Shown piece by piece: positions 39,677 to 51,500 of a stretch of 56,835 nucleotides of DNA. The notes under the pieces were generated by a model, which searched no databases, was not told where the DNA came from, and saw only the letters and a program-made list of their open reading frames with translations. The translations under genes and the position numbers were made by a program. Position 1 is the first letter of the stretch, and each line of letters begins with the position of its first letter. The DNA comes from an uncultured Coriobacteriaceae bacterium. Lineage in GTDB: Bacteria; Actinomycetota; Coriobacteriia; Coriobacteriales; Atopobiaceae. The stretch covers positions 1-56,835 of the forward strand of contig CADBYM010000018.1 in the NCBI GenBank assembly GCA_902798915.1, read 5' to 3'.

Positions 39677-42600
39677 ATGAGCGACGTGTTCTATGGGCAG
39701 CTGACGAAGGACCTGAGCAGCACCTACCCCTCCACGGTATCGAAGGATACCTTCTCGTGCACGGGCCTATGGATCGACGGGGTGAGTGGCTCCGACACCA
39801 AGCTGCTGGGCTACTTCTTCTTCGGGTGGCCGCAGGCGGTCGACCACTTCGAGGCGCAGTGGTTCTACCTCAACGACAGGGGAAAGTGGATAGCCGAGTC
39901 CGTGCAGAGCGTGTCGGTTGACGCCTACACGCAGTACTGGGAGGGCGGCAAGCTCCAGACGCGGCGCCAGACCCAATACACCATCCCGAGCGGCGTGACC
40001 GTCAAGGCCGTCAAGTTCCGCGTCCGCCCCACGTCGAAGACGCACCAGGTCGCCTTGGGCACGAACAAGGACGGATCGACGCGCTATGGCAACGAGCCGT
40101 ACTTCGACAAGACCGTGTGGGCCAACTCGCCGTCGCGCTCCTATGACGCCGACCTCGCCGCACCGGCAGCGCCCACCGGGCTCTCGGCGGTGCTGAGCGG
40201 CACCAACGCGCGGCTCTCGTGGCAGTGCTCCGACCCGCTCGCGACCAAGGTGGTCGTGTACCGCTCGACCGACAGGGCCGGATGGGGCACCGTCGCCACG
40301 CTCGACCGCAAGGCGTCGATGTCGTGGACGGACACGAAGTGCTCCGTCGGCCATCACTACGCCTATCGCCTTCGCGCGCTCAACGGCAGGTCGAAGAAGT
40401 ACAGCGAGTACACGCAGGCCGCCACCATCGACGAGAGGCCGTCGCGCCCGACCGACCTCAAGGCGACGCTCGCCAACGCGTCCGGCGTCAAGCTGACGTG
40501 GAAGAACACAGGGTACGTCGGCACCGGATTCACCGTCTACTACTCCGACAGCCTGCAATCGCTCAAGAACAACTCGCTCACGAACGTCCAGACCAAGAGC
40601 TTTGACGGCAACATGGAGAAGTGCCAGATCGACAACCTCGAACGGGGCAAGACGTGGTACTTCCGCCTCAGGCGAAGGTCCGACGCGGGCATGAGCGACT
40701 ACGCGATAGCCGAGGGGCTCACCGTCAGCGGCATACCGGTGACCGTCTCGATGAAGCTGGCGGCCGAGAAGAAGGACGTGGTCGCCACGCCCGCAAAGCC
40801 GACCGCCCAGGCGCTCTACATCGACTCCGGTGGCGTGCTCCGCATCGTCGCGACCGTCACGGGCGAGAAGTCGGGAGAGAAGTGGGAGATACAGACGTCC
40901 AACGTCAGCGGCTGGACGGGCGACACGACGCGCACCATCACCGTCGAGGACCCGCCGAAGGCAATAAGGAGGCGCAACAGCGACAACGCCTACGGGTACA
41001 GCAGCAGCGCGCCGTCCGGATACACCTCGATCGGCAAGGGCGTCATCTACTCAATCGCCGAGCCGAGCCCGGGGAAGCGCTACTACGTGCGCGTGCGGCG
41101 CGTCAACGACTCAAAGCAGAGCGCGTGGGCGTCCCTCGGGAGCGTCCTCGTCCCGACCGCGACGGCGCCGGCGGCCGCGGCCCCGACGCTCGAGGCGGCA
41201 TACGCCAACGGGGGGCACCTCGTGGTCGTGTTCGGCAACGCGGGCTCGCGCAAGGACGAGACAAGCGAGATCCAACTGTCCTCCGTGAGCTCGGCGTTCA
41301 CCGACGACGCGGTGCGCACCGTGACCCATGACGGGGCGTACCGCACCGTGTACAAGAAGGGCACCGCGTACTCATACGCCAGCGCCACCGGCTGGGCCGC
41401 ATGGCAGATGGGCGTGATATACACCATCACGAACGTCGAGGAGGGCACGCAGTACTGGGTGCGCGTGAGGCGCAAGAACTCGGAGGGAACGGCCAGCGCG
41501 TGGTCCTCCGTGAAGACGGTGACCATGCCGGTGACCCCACAGGAGGGCGTGCCGACCGACGTGCCGAGCGCGCCGAGGAAGCTGACCTGCGCCAAGCAAA
41601 GCGCGGAGCACCCGGAGAACGCACGCCTCGACTGGGCGGAGGCGAGCGGGCAGACGCCCGACGTCGAGTACGCCACCTACGAGGTCCAGTGGACCAAGAA
41701 CGCCGGCGCCTTCGCCGACAACGCGGCGGGCGACATCGAGAGCGCGACCTACGAGACCGAGGCACCGTCAGCCACGGCCCAGCACTTCACCGTGACCGGG
41801 CTCGATCGCGGGGAGCGGTGGTGGTTCCGCGTCCGCAAGACCAACGAGAAGGGCAACGGGCCCTGGGCCACGGCAAAGGCAGGCGCGACCTACGCGAGCG
41901 AGACGACGTGCACGCTCGTGGTCGAGCCGGAGGCCGAGGTGCTCGCGGCGCCGACCACCGTCGCGACCCTCGCAGGGTACGAGCAGGGCGACGTCATCAA
42001 CCTGTCCTGGACGCACAACTCCGAGCAGGAGAGCGACCAAAGCGCGTGGGAGGTCGAGTTTCGCGTCACCATCGACGAGGTAGAGACAACCGGCACCATG
42101 GGCGGCGAGGACGCGACCAACGTCATAGCAATCGACCTTGGCAACTTCGTGGTCGAGGTCGAGGGCAGCGAGACCACCATCCAGATACCGGACGGCACGC
42201 TCGTCGAGTGGCGCGTGCGAACCAGGGGCGTCACCGACTGGAGCCCGTGGAGCGGGCGCAGGCAGTTCTTCGTGTGGTCGCCCCCGTCGGTCGCCATAGC
42301 GCTGCTCGACGGACAGGGGCGCGACGTCGCCGACTACGGCCTGACGTCGATGCCGCTCACCGTGCAGGTGTCGTCAAGCGGTGCCGCAGAGCAGAACCAG
42401 CCGGTCGAGTACTGGGCCGAGGTGTTCTCGGCGGAGGACTACGACGTGGACGACTACGCCGGTGGCGGCTCGCACGTGGGCGCGGGCACCGTCATGTGGC
42501 GCGGCTCCATCGTCTCGGGAGCCGAGGGGTTCGACCAGGGCCTGTGGGAGCGTACCGTGGGCGTCGCGGAGGTCCGGCTCGCCAGCGGCGTCTCGTACGG

Positions 42601-43621
42601 GGTGCGCGGCGGCGCCGTCACGGCGCAGGGGATCCGGGCTGACGCGGAGCCGTACGAGTTCACCCCACAGTGGAGCGCCGACACGCCCTCGCCCGTCGCC
42701 GAGGTGAGCTTCGACTCCGTCTCCTACGCGAGCCATGTGATTCCGTCGTGCATGGCGACGGTGGCCCGCGACGCCATGCAGAGCGATACCGCCACGGTCT
42801 CCGCGCTTCCCGCCACCATCGCGATCGGCGGCGCGACCGTCACGGAGGACACGGTAGTCGTGGTCGAGGTCGGTGGCGAGCCTATCCCTGGCGACGCCTG
42901 GGAGATTGACGCGCAGGCGAGCGCGGTGACGATTCGCGATGACGCCGACGTCGACCTCCCGGCGTCCGTGACTGTGCTATGGGGCGATCCACAGCTCAGG
43001 CCGCAAACGCTGCTCGACGTGTACCGCATCGACTCAAGCGGCAACCCGCTTCTACTCGTCGGCAACCTGCCGAACGACGGGGCGCAGGAGGTCGTTGACC
43101 CGCACGCAACATTCGGCACCGCGACCTACCGCGTCGTGGCGACCGACGAGGAGACGGGGCAGCAGGGTGCAATCGACGTGTCCTGCCCATCCCCGGTGGA
43201 CAACGTGACCATCCAGTGGTCGGAGGGCGTGGGAATCGACGACGAGGAGACGTGGGAGGTCTCCACGTTCGCCGGACAGCGAATCGACCTGCCGTTCGAC
43301 CTCAGGATCACCGAGGCCTACGCGCCGGACGCGGTCATGCGCGAGTACGCGGGCCGCAGGCATCCGGTCGCCTACTACGGCACCCAGCGCGGGCAGTCGG
43401 CAACCATCACGTCGAGCGTGATGAAAATGCGGGACGAGCTGACGCTCGCGATGCTCAGGATCATGGCCGACGCGATGGAGCCCGTCTACGTCCGCACGCC
43501 CAGCGGCCTCGGCTTCTGGGCGCACGTCAAGCCGAGTATGACTGACACGTACGAGTCGGGAGCGCTCTCGGTCCAGCTTGAGGTCACCCGCGTCGAGACC
43601 CCAGAGGGCGAGGTGCCGTAA
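39677..43621 (+). CDS. Large tail protein with fibronectin type III-like repeats, 1314 aa
   Basis: Starts just after the tape measure. After an N-terminal part (FFFGWPQAVDHFEAQWFYLN) come repeated FnIII-like units: APTGLSAVLSGTNARLSW, RPTDLKATLANASGVKLTW, YYVRVRRVNDSKQSAWASLG, YWVRVRRKNSEGTASAWSSV, WWFRVRKTNEKGNGPWATA. The C-terminal about 120 residues (VMREYAGRRHPVAYYGTQRG) resemble the distal-tail end domain. Probably a tail-tip adhesion protein contacting host surface sugars. The FnIII units vary in length and may recombine. Confidence 0.8.
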   Translation: MSDVFYGQLTKDLSSTYPSTVSKDTFSCTGLWIDGVSGSDTKLLGYFFFGWPQAVDHFEAQWFYLNDRGKWIAESVQSVSVDAYTQYWEGGKLQTRRQTQYTIPSGVTVKAVKFRVRPTSKTHQVALGTNKDGSTRYGNEPYFDKTVWANSPSRSYDADLAAPAAPTGLSAVLSGTNARLSWQCSDPLATKVVVYRSTDRAGWGTVATLDRKASMSWTDTKCSVGHHYAYRLRALNGRSKKYSEYTQAATIDERPSRPTDLKATLANASGVKLTWKNTGYVGTGFTVYYSDSLQSLKNNSLTNVQTKSFDGNMEKCQIDNLERGKTWYFRLRRRSDAGMSDYAIAEGLTVSGIPVTVSMKLAAEKKDVVATPAKPTAQALYIDSGGVLRIVATVTGEKSGEKWEIQTSNVSGWTGDTTRTITVEDPPKAIRRRNSDNAYGYSSSAPSGYTSIGKGVIYSIAEPSPGKRYYVRVRRVNDSKQSAWASLGSVLVPTATAPAAAAPTLEAAYANGGHLVVVFGNAGSRKDETSEIQLSSVSSAFTDDAVRTVTHDGAYRTVYKKGTAYSYASATGWAAWQMGVIYTITNVEEGTQYWVRVRRKNSEGTASAWSSVKTVTMPVTPQEGVPTDVPSAPRKLTCAKQSAEHPENARLDWAEASGQTPDVEYATYEVQWTKNAGAFADNAAGDIESATYETEAPSATAQHFTVTGLDRGERWWFRVRKTNEKGNGPWATAKAGATYASETTCTLVVEPEAEVLAAPTTVATLAGYEQGDVINLSWTHNSEQESDQSAWEVEFRVTIDEVETTGTMGGEDATNVIAIDLGNFVVEVEGSETTIQIPDGTLVEWRVRTRGVTDWSPWSGRRQFFVWSPPSVAIALLDGQGRDVADYGLTSMPLTVQVSSSGAAEQNQPVEYWAEVFSAEDYDVDDYAGGGSHVGAGTVMWRGSIVSGAEGFDQGLWERTVGVAEVRLASGVSYGVRGGAVTAQGIRADAEPYEFTPQWSADTPSPVAEVSFDSVSYASHVIPSCMATVARDAMQSDTATVSALPATIAIGGATVTEDTVVVVEVGGEPIPGDAWEIDAQASAVTIRDDADVDLPASVTVLWGDPQLRPQTLLDVYRIDSSGNPLLLVGNLPNDGAQEVVDPHATFGTATYRVVATDEETGQQGAIDVSCPSPVDNVTIQWSEGVGIDDEETWEVSTFAGQRIDLPFDLRITEAYAPDAVMREYAGRRHPVAYYGTQRGQSATITSSVMKMRDELTLAMLRIMADAMEPVYVRTPSGLGFWAHVKPSMTDTYESGALSVQLEVTRVETPEGEVP

Positions 43622-44683
43622 ATGGCCATTGACTGGACGAAGGGCGCGCGGCAGACGTGGCGCTACTGGGTCGTTGACCCAGTCACCTGGCGCGACGAGC
43701 GCGAGCTTGACGGCGTCGTGTCGTGCGCCGTGACGCGTGACGAGACCTCGGACACGCTCGAGTCGGGCTCGCTCGAGTTTGACGGTGACGCCCCGGCTGG
43801 CGAGATGGTCGTGCGCGTCTATCTCGACACCGAGCAGTGCGGGGCGACGGAGCGGCTGTGCGTCGGGACCATGGTGGTGCAGACGCCGGGATGGAAGGGC
43901 GACGGTCGGGTGAGGTCGGCAGACGCAGACATGTACGGCGTCCTCTGCGACCTCGCAGACGACCAGCCCCCGGTCGGCTACTCGGTAGTGGCACGGAGCG
44001 ATCCCCTGGCTTCCGCGGCCACGGCCGCGCGCGCCGTAATGCGCGCGCCAGTCGGCGCGCCGCCGGAGGGCGTCAGGCTTGACGAGCACTACGTGGCGGG
44101 TGACAACGACACGTGGCTCGATGCCATACGCGACCTCGCCGAGAGGGGCGGGTGCACGCTCGCTGTCGACGCCTACGGCCAAGTGCGGTTCGAGCCGAGA
44201 CGCAGGCTCACGGCGATAACCCCCGTGCAGACGTTCGACGACTCGAACAGCTCGGTGCTCGACGCCGGCATAGAGGTGACCTCCGACATGCACAAGGTTC
44301 CGAACGTCGTTCAGGTGGTGTGGAGCGAGCAGGGCCGCACCATCGTCGCCGAGGAGTCGAACGAGGACGAGGGCTCGCAGCTCTCCGTGCAGGCGCGCGG
44401 CCGCCGCGTGCTGCATCGGCTCATCAACCCCGACGAGCTGTCGGCGGGATGCACCGAGTCGGCGGCACGGGCGCTCGCCCGCGTCAAGCTCGCGGAGCTC
44501 AGCCACGTGCGGAGGAGCGTGACGTTCAGCCACGCAGTCGTCGCGCCGCTGCCCGCGCTCGGCGACTGCATCCGGCTCAGGTACGGCAAGTACGGCATCG
44601 ACTGTCGGGCGCGCGTGTCGCGCCAGGTCATCCACTGCGAGACCGGCGGCATGGTCGAGTGCACGGCGACGTGGACGGAGTGA
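43622..44683 (+). CDS. Tail hub / baseplate protein, 353 aa
   Basis: Beta-rich protein with gp27/ReqiPepy6-Gp37-like features: WRYWVVDPVTWRDERELDGV, TLESGSLEFDGDAPAGEMVV, GGCTLAVDAYGQVRFEPRRR and the C-terminal ALGDCIRLRYGKYGIDCRAR. Starts right after the preceding stop and overlaps the next start by one base. Likely the hub connecting tail tip and spikes. Confidence 0.75.
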   Translation: MAIDWTKGARQTWRYWVVDPVTWRDERELDGVVSCAVTRDETSDTLESGSLEFDGDAPAGEMVVRVYLDTEQCGATERLCVGTMVVQTPGWKGDGRVRSADADMYGVLCDLADDQPPVGYSVVARSDPLASAATAARAVMRAPVGAPPEGVRLDEHYVAGDNDTWLDAIRDLAERGGCTLAVDAYGQVRFEPRRRLTAITPVQTFDDSNSSVLDAGIEVTSDMHKVPNVVQVVWSEQGRTIVAEESNEDEGSQLSVQARGRRVLHRLINPDELSAGCTESAARALARVKLAELSHVRRSVTFSHAVVAPLPALGDCIRLRYGKYGIDCRARVSRQVIHCETGGMVECTATWTE

Positions 44684-46545
44684 TGCGCATGGACATCGTC
44701 AGGACGATACGGCTGCTGCTCTCCGAGGAGAGTGCGAAGATCGTCAAGCGGGCATCGGCGCCACCGACCCACATCGCCACCGTGTCGCGCGTCGGCTCCG
44801 ACGGCACGGCATGGGTGAGAATTGACGGCGGCAGCGGCGAGACACCCGCCACGTGCGCCGTGGCGTGCAAGGCGGGCGACCGCGTGACGGTCGTGATCGA
44901 GCGCAACCGCGCCCGCGTGACGGGCAACGTGACCGCGCCGCCCACAGATGACACCAAGGCGTACGACGTGCTCAAGGAAGCCGTCACGAAGGCGCATGAG
45001 TTCGCGGACGCGGCGCAGGCGGCGGCAGAGCTGACCGCGAACGCGGCCATGGAGGTCGCGTCGGCAATCGGGCAACACTTCTGGTTCGATGACAGCGGTG
45101 CGCACGTCTCTACCGAGGAGGACGAGCCCGAGGGCGAGCAGAACACGCTCTGGAACAGCATGGGCATGCTTTTCCGAAAGGCCGCGAACATTCTGCTCGC
45201 CATTGTGACCGGGGACAACCCCGGCGTCGCCATCTATGACGGCACGGGCAACGCGGCGACCAACATCCTCGCACAGTTCACCGGCGCCCTCGCGCAGATC
45301 GGGCGCTCGAACAGCAGCCACGTGAACATCGACTACCACTCGTTGCAGCTCATCGACAAGGAGGGCAACACCTACGCCCACCTGAGCGACCTGAGAGACG
45401 CGAGCGGCAAGGCGACCGTGACGGAGACGTTCGAGGGTGATGGGTCAACATACGCTTTCAGTGTGGCGTTTAGCGTTGCTTCGGTCGTGGAGGTGACGCT
45501 CAACGACGTGGCGACCACCACATACTCGCGTTCGTCGCAACGGTTCAGCTTTAGCCCGACACCAAGTAGCGGCACGGTGATCTCAATCACGTACGTAACG
45601 ACATCGACCCTGATTAAGGCGTACACATTCGGAACGAGGGCTGCAAACACGCTGCTTGGCGCATACAGCGCCGTGGTTGGTCGCTTATGCGAAGCAAGCG
45701 GCGCATATTCGTTCGCCGAGGGAGAGAACACGGTAGCTCGTGGCAAACATTCGCATGCCATGAACAACAACACAATCGCCAACGATGATGACCAGACGGT
45801 GATTGGGCGGTTCAACAAAGCGCTCAAGAAATATGCGTTCATCATCGGCAACGGTAGGAAGGTTTCTGCACGCTCTAATGCCTTCACCGTCGATTGGTCA
45901 GGTAATACCGACATTGCAGGCGCCATCACAGTCAAAGATAACGCCATCGACCGAGACTCAAGCCCGTCTTCGGACATCTACTCTGATGGTCATGCGCTCA
46001 AACTTCTTGATAAAGACGGCGAACTCATGGGTATGGTACGAATCGTCAAGAGAGCGACAGGCGTCGCGGGCATACAGCTTATCGCGTATAACGAAACCGA
46101 TGGTGGAAGCTCAATCGCACATTACAACGCGTTCCAGGTCGGTGTCGGCAAAGATGGAACGCGTTCGTACGGGATGAGTGACCCCGCGAAATTCCGTAGT
46201 GCCATCGGACTCGCCGAAACAAACACGTCTCGCGTCAACAGTACCAACGTATCGAGCGGTGACGTACGTGTAGTGTATAACGCAACCACTGTTACCGTTA
46301 TCGTTGACTGCGTAAAGCTTTCGTCGGCACTCTCGAACAACAGCAGTGTCACTATCGGCACTATCGGCATCACGAATCACAGTCCTGCAGGTCGATGCTT
46401 CGCTCCGTGTTGTGTCGATGGCGCGCACCCAAGCGGAGTGTATTTAAGGGTCGCATCGACGTCTATAGACATCGTGAATCGTAGCGGGTCGCAGCTTGCG
46501 GCAGGGTCACATGCGTGGTGCGCGAGCCTCACGTACGTTATCTAA
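44683..46545 (+). CDS. Tail spike / receptor-binding protein with a YadA-head-like segment, 620 aa
   Basis: N-terminal baseplate-anchoring part with THIATVSRVGSDGTAWVRID and CKAGDRVTVVIERNRARVTG (an OB-like/gpV fold). A helical stretch follows, and then a beta-helical region with ASGAYSFAEGENTVARGKHS and NNNTIANDDDQTVIGRFNK, which matches the short left-handed roll repeats of YadA/trimeric-adhesin heads. The C-terminal part has lower GC. Composition changes sharply near 45430, a sign of module exchange. Probably a trimeric receptor-binding protein. Confidence 0.75.
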   Translation: MRMDIVRTIRLLLSEESAKIVKRASAPPTHIATVSRVGSDGTAWVRIDGGSGETPATCAVACKAGDRVTVVIERNRARVTGNVTAPPTDDTKAYDVLKEAVTKAHEFADAAQAAAELTANAAMEVASAIGQHFWFDDSGAHVSTEEDEPEGEQNTLWNSMGMLFRKAANILLAIVTGDNPGVAIYDGTGNAATNILAQFTGALAQIGRSNSSHVNIDYHSLQLIDKEGNTYAHLSDLRDASGKATVTETFEGDGSTYAFSVAFSVASVVEVTLNDVATTTYSRSSQRFSFSPTPSSGTVISITYVTTSTLIKAYTFGTRAANTLLGAYSAVVGRLCEASGAYSFAEGENTVARGKHSHAMNNNTIANDDDQTVIGRFNKALKKYAFIIGNGRKVSARSNAFTVDWSGNTDIAGAITVKDNAIDRDSSPSSDIYSDGHALKLLDKDGELMGMVRIVKRATGVAGIQLIAYNETDGGSSIAHYNAFQVGVGKDGTRSYGMSDPAKFRSAIGLAETNTSRVNSTNVSSGDVRVVYNATTVTVIVDCVKLSSALSNNSSVTIGTIGITNHSPAGRCFAPCCVDGAHPSGVYLRVASTSIDIVNRSGSQLAAGSHAWCASLTYVI

Positions 46546-46573
46546 CGATTAATTCAAGAGTGAGGAGTAATCC

Positions 46574-46813
46574 ATGGCAGCAGTACAGCCCAGATACCTC
46601 GTACTGGAGCTTCGTCAGAACGCGGACGGCACGATGTCGAACACCGTCACGAGCTTCGACCCCGACAACCGAAGGGGCGCGACGAACAAGTTTTTCGTCC
46701 AGTGCGCGGCAGCGGCGGTGAGCAACAAGCCCATCTACTCGGTGCTGCTCGTGACCACCGAGGGCTACGTCATCATGAGCGAGGTGTTCCGCAATGAAAC
46801 GACTGACGAGTAG
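46574..46813 (+). CDS. Small tail-associated protein, 79 aa
   Basis: Strand-rich small protein (QPRYLVLELRQNADGTMSNT, IYSVLLVTTEGYVIMSEVF) between two receptor-binding proteins. GAGGAG upstream. Might be a spike chaperone or tip component. Not recognised. Confidence 0.55.
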   Translation: MAAVQPRYLVLELRQNADGTMSNTVTSFDPDNRRGATNKFFVQCAAAAVSNKPIYSVLLVTTEGYVIMSEVFRNETTDE

Positions 46814-46825
46814 CGGAGGTCGCAT

Positions 46826-49180
<2,355 letters not shown>

Positions 49181-49188
49181 GAGGAAGC

Positions 49189-49671
49189 ATGTTTAGCTAC
49201 AAGGAATACGTTGAGTCGGTCATCCTTCGCGGTGACTTTCTGCTCGAAACCATGGAGGAGAAGATAGATAAGCTGTGGGTAGAGGGCAAGCTCACCAACG
49301 AGGAGCGCGAGGAGCTGTTGCAGCTCGCAGCCGACCACGCCAAGGACGTGCTGCAAATCAATATCGTTGAGAAGCTCGCAGACTTGGAGCGTCGCGTCTA
49401 TAACCTTGAATTTCCCACCGACATCTACCCCGTCTGGCAGACCGGGCAGGTGTCCGAGCGCGGCGTGGTCTACCGTTACGACGTGACGGGCGACGGGGAG
49501 CTTGACCTCGTGCGCTACGACGGCGGCAGGGCGTCCACCTCGCTCTCGATTGGCAAGATTGAGGGTTGGCACCTGCTCGACCGCGAACTGAACGTTATCG
49601 CCACCATCACGAGGGATGCTGACGGCGGGTATGCCATAACTCAGATTGAGCCTGAGTCGGAGGAAGCATAG
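49189..49671 (+). CDS. Tail/lysis-region protein, 160 aa
   Basis: Helical N-terminal half (YKEYVESVILRGDFLLETME, KLTNEEREELLQLAADHAKD) and a beta part (YPVWQTGQVSERGVVYRYDV). Such proteins are common between fibre and holin genes. GGAGGAAG before the ATG. Function not known. Confidence 0.6.
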   Translation: MFSYKEYVESVILRGDFLLETMEEKIDKLWVEGKLTNEEREELLQLAADHAKDVLQINIVEKLADLERRVYNLEFPTDIYPVWQTGQVSERGVVYRYDVTGDGELDLVRYDGGRASTSLSIGKIEGWHLLDRELNVIATITRDADGGYAITQIEPESEEA

Positions 49672-49919
49672 TGGACTGGACGCCTTTTATCGGGCCCGTC
49701 GTGACGGCCCTGATAGCGGCGGGCGGCACATACGCGGCGGTGAGCGCGAAGCTCGCACGGCTTGAGCAGTGCATCACCGACTTGCGGCGCGACGTTGAGA
49801 AGCACAATAGCATCATCGAGCGCACGTACAAGTTGGAGAGCGACACGGCCACGGCCTTTCACCGTATCGACGAGATACGCGATGACTTGCACGAGATAAA
49901 GGTTGGTGGCACAAGGTAG
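49671..49919 (+). CDS. Holin-associated membrane protein (XhlA-like layout), 82 aa
   Basis: GTG start overlapping the previous stop. One N-terminal membrane helix (PFIGPVVTALIAAGGTYAAV) followed by an amphipathic coiled coil (LARLEQCITDLRRDVEKHN). XhlA/hemolysin-like proteins of this size act with holins; here the helix is N-terminal, not C-terminal, so the match is architectural. Confidence 0.6.
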   Translation: MDWTPFIGPVVTALIAAGGTYAAVSAKLARLEQCITDLRRDVEKHNSIIERTYKLESDTATAFHRIDEIRDDLHEIKVGGTR

Positions 49920-49970
49920 GTTGGCGCGGGGGTCGCAAATCGCGGCTCCCATCTTTTTAGGGAGGTAGCA

Positions 49971-50162
49971 ATGGGGAAGCAATGGTGGAGGGCCGCGGGC
50001 ATCCGCGCCGTCAAGACGATGGCACAGACGGCGGTGGCGATGATCCCGGCGGCCACGATGATTCAGCAGGTGGATTGGCTCACGGTGGCAGGGACGGCGG
50101 TGCTTGCGGGCGTGTGCTCGGTGCTCACGTCCGTGGCCGGGCTGCCGGAGGTGGAAGCATGA
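49971..50162 (+). CDS. Holin, 63 aa
   Basis: Two membrane helices (TMAQTAVAMIPAATMIQQV; LTVAGTAVLAGVCSVLTSVA) in 63 residues, with the KTMAQTA..IP start of r1t/phage_holin_1-type holins. Permits endolysin release at lysis. Directly followed (ATGA overlap) by the endolysin gene. ATG has GGGAGGT upstream. Confidence 0.82.
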   Translation: MGKQWWRAAGIRAVKTMAQTAVAMIPAATMIQQVDWLTVAGTAVLAGVCSVLTSVAGLPEVEA

Positions 50163-51166
50163 GTAGGTTGACGTACCAAGACATGATGGCCGAGGTGGGC
50201 GAGCACATTGCGCTCCATGACGCCCACGGCTACAGTCAGACGAACCGCGAAGGTGACGGCACGGTGGAGCATCTCACGTTTTCGGATGGCACGCCGTACA
50301 AAATCCACGGCGGTGACTACGACTGTTCCGAGGACATGCGCATGTGCGTGGCCGCAGTCGGACTCGTGCCGTGGGGCTACTGGGATAGCTACATGTGGAC
50401 CGAGAACGAGGACGAGGTTCTCACGTCGCACGGGTTCATCCGCTTGCCGTTCGACTGGGGGAGCACGCAGCGTGGCGACATCCTCTGGGTGAAGGGTCAC
50501 ACGGGCATCGCACTCGGCAACGGCCTACAGGCTGACGCCCACGGCGATGAGTACGGTGGCATCACCGGGCCGAACCAGGGCGATCAGACCGGGCACGAGA
50601 TTGAGGTGCGCGACCTGCAATGGTACTGGACGTGGACGTACCGCTACGTCGGCCCTCAGCGCCCAGAACCAGAACCGGCACCACCAACGCCCGTGCAGGT
50701 GCCCGGGGACGCGAGGTGCCAAGACCTCGTCATCGGCTACCGCGCCCACGTCCAGAGGGCGGGGTGGCTGCCGTCGGTGCGCGACGGCCAGACTGCGGGC
50801 ACCGAGGGCTTCGCGGCCAGGCTGGAGGCGCTCAAGATAGCTCCGCCCGAGGGCGTGGTGCTCGACGCGATGGTGCACGAGCAAGGCGTGGGCGACGTGT
50901 GGTTCCGCGGCATAAAGGCCGGGCCGAGGAGCGGCACCGGGTCATCCGACATCGACCCCATCATCGGCACGGTGGGCGAGTCGCGGCGTATCGAGGGCAT
51001 CGAGATTGACGTGGTCGAGTGGCCCAAGTCGCTCAAGGGCAAGTGGCTGTGGTACCAGGTTCACCTGCAGGGCATCGGATGGTGCGACCCCGTGCGCGCG
51101 GGCACCTTCGCTGGCACGCGCGGCGAGTCAAGGCGGCTTGAGGCCGTCCGCATCTGGATTGAGTAG
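50159..51166 (+). CDS. Endolysin: NlpC/P60-like amidase with ChW repeats, 335 aa
   Basis: Catalytic domain about residues 1-165 with the nucleophile Cys56 (GGDYDCSEDM) and His114 (WVKGHTGIALG), as in phage NlpC/P60-CHAP amidases. After a Pro-rich linker (about 167-182) three ChW-type wall-binding repeats follow: around AGWLPSVRDGQTAGTEGF, IIGTVGESRRIEGIEI and GIGWCDPVRAGTFAGTRGES. ChW repeats occur mainly in clostridia and related gut Gram-positives. Last gene of the late block, behind the holin. Confidence 0.88.
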   Translation: MSRLTYQDMMAEVGEHIALHDAHGYSQTNREGDGTVEHLTFSDGTPYKIHGGDYDCSEDMRMCVAAVGLVPWGYWDSYMWTENEDEVLTSHGFIRLPFDWGSTQRGDILWVKGHTGIALGNGLQADAHGDEYGGITGPNQGDQTGHEIEVRDLQWYWTWTYRYVGPQRPEPEPAPPTPVQVPGDARCQDLVIGYRAHVQRAGWLPSVRDGQTAGTEGFAARLEALKIAPPEGVVLDAMVHEQGVGDVWFRGIKAGPRSGTGSSDIDPIIGTVGESRRIEGIEIDVVEWPKSLKGKWLWYQVHLQGIGWCDPVRAGTFAGTRGESRRLEAVRIWIE

Positions 51167-51238
51167 GAAATCGTCCGCGCGGTATCATCGGAAAACCCAG
51201 CCATTTGTGTGCAAACCGCGCGGGCGAAAGACCGAAGA

Positions 51239-51271
51239 CCCCTCTCCGCTTCGGCGGGGAGGGGCTTTTTT
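51239..51271 (+). terminator. Late-block terminator behind the endolysin
   Basis: An 11-bp GC stem (one T-G pair) capped by a TTCG tetraloop, followed by CTTTTTT. A textbook rho-independent terminator, ending rightward late transcription. Confidence 0.9.
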
Positions 51272-51348
51272 CATGCCGTGACGGTGACTTAACGTGCAGC
51301 AATTCAGAGACCTTGCACTTACGCCGACTTACACATGACAAAAACCTT

Positions 51349-51380
51349 TAACAAAAAACAGGCCAGACAAGCGTCTGACC
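51349..51380 (-). terminator. tRNA-Arg terminator supplied by the prophage
   Basis: Read leftward, AGGTCAGAC / GTCTGGCCT closes a GCTT loop and leads into TTTTTTG, just downstream of tRNA-Arg. On the far side of the prophage, at 1064-1094, a similar but weaker inverted repeat (AGGTCAACAC / GATGTTGGCCT) is left behind attL, which is presumably the original host terminator. Confidence 0.75.
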
Positions 51381-51388
51381 TGTGGTTC

Positions 51389-51437
51389 TTCTGGTGCGCC
51401 CTGAGGGACTCGAACCCCCGACCTTCGGATTAGAAGT
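51389..51437. repeat. attR core (49 bp), inside tRNA-Arg
   Basis: Identical to 1102-1150. Covers the tRNA from the anticodon loop to the encoded CCA plus three bases. Integration rebuilt the tRNA 3' half from phage DNA. Confidence 0.95.
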
Positions 51438-51468
51438 CCGTTGCTCTATCCACCTGAGCTAAGGGCGC
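51392..51468 (-). tRNA. tRNA-Arg (TCT), prophage integration site
   Basis: Full cloverleaf on the minus strand: acceptor GCGCCCT pairs with the 3' GGGCGC, discriminator A and encoded CCA (51392-51394); anticodon loop CTTCTAA gives anticodon TCT (51432-51434), reading AGA. AGA is rare in such GC-rich genomes. The 3' half is duplicated as attL. Confidence 0.95.
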
Positions 51469-51500
51469 ATATGGGTATGATACCACGTATTGGCGCGAAG

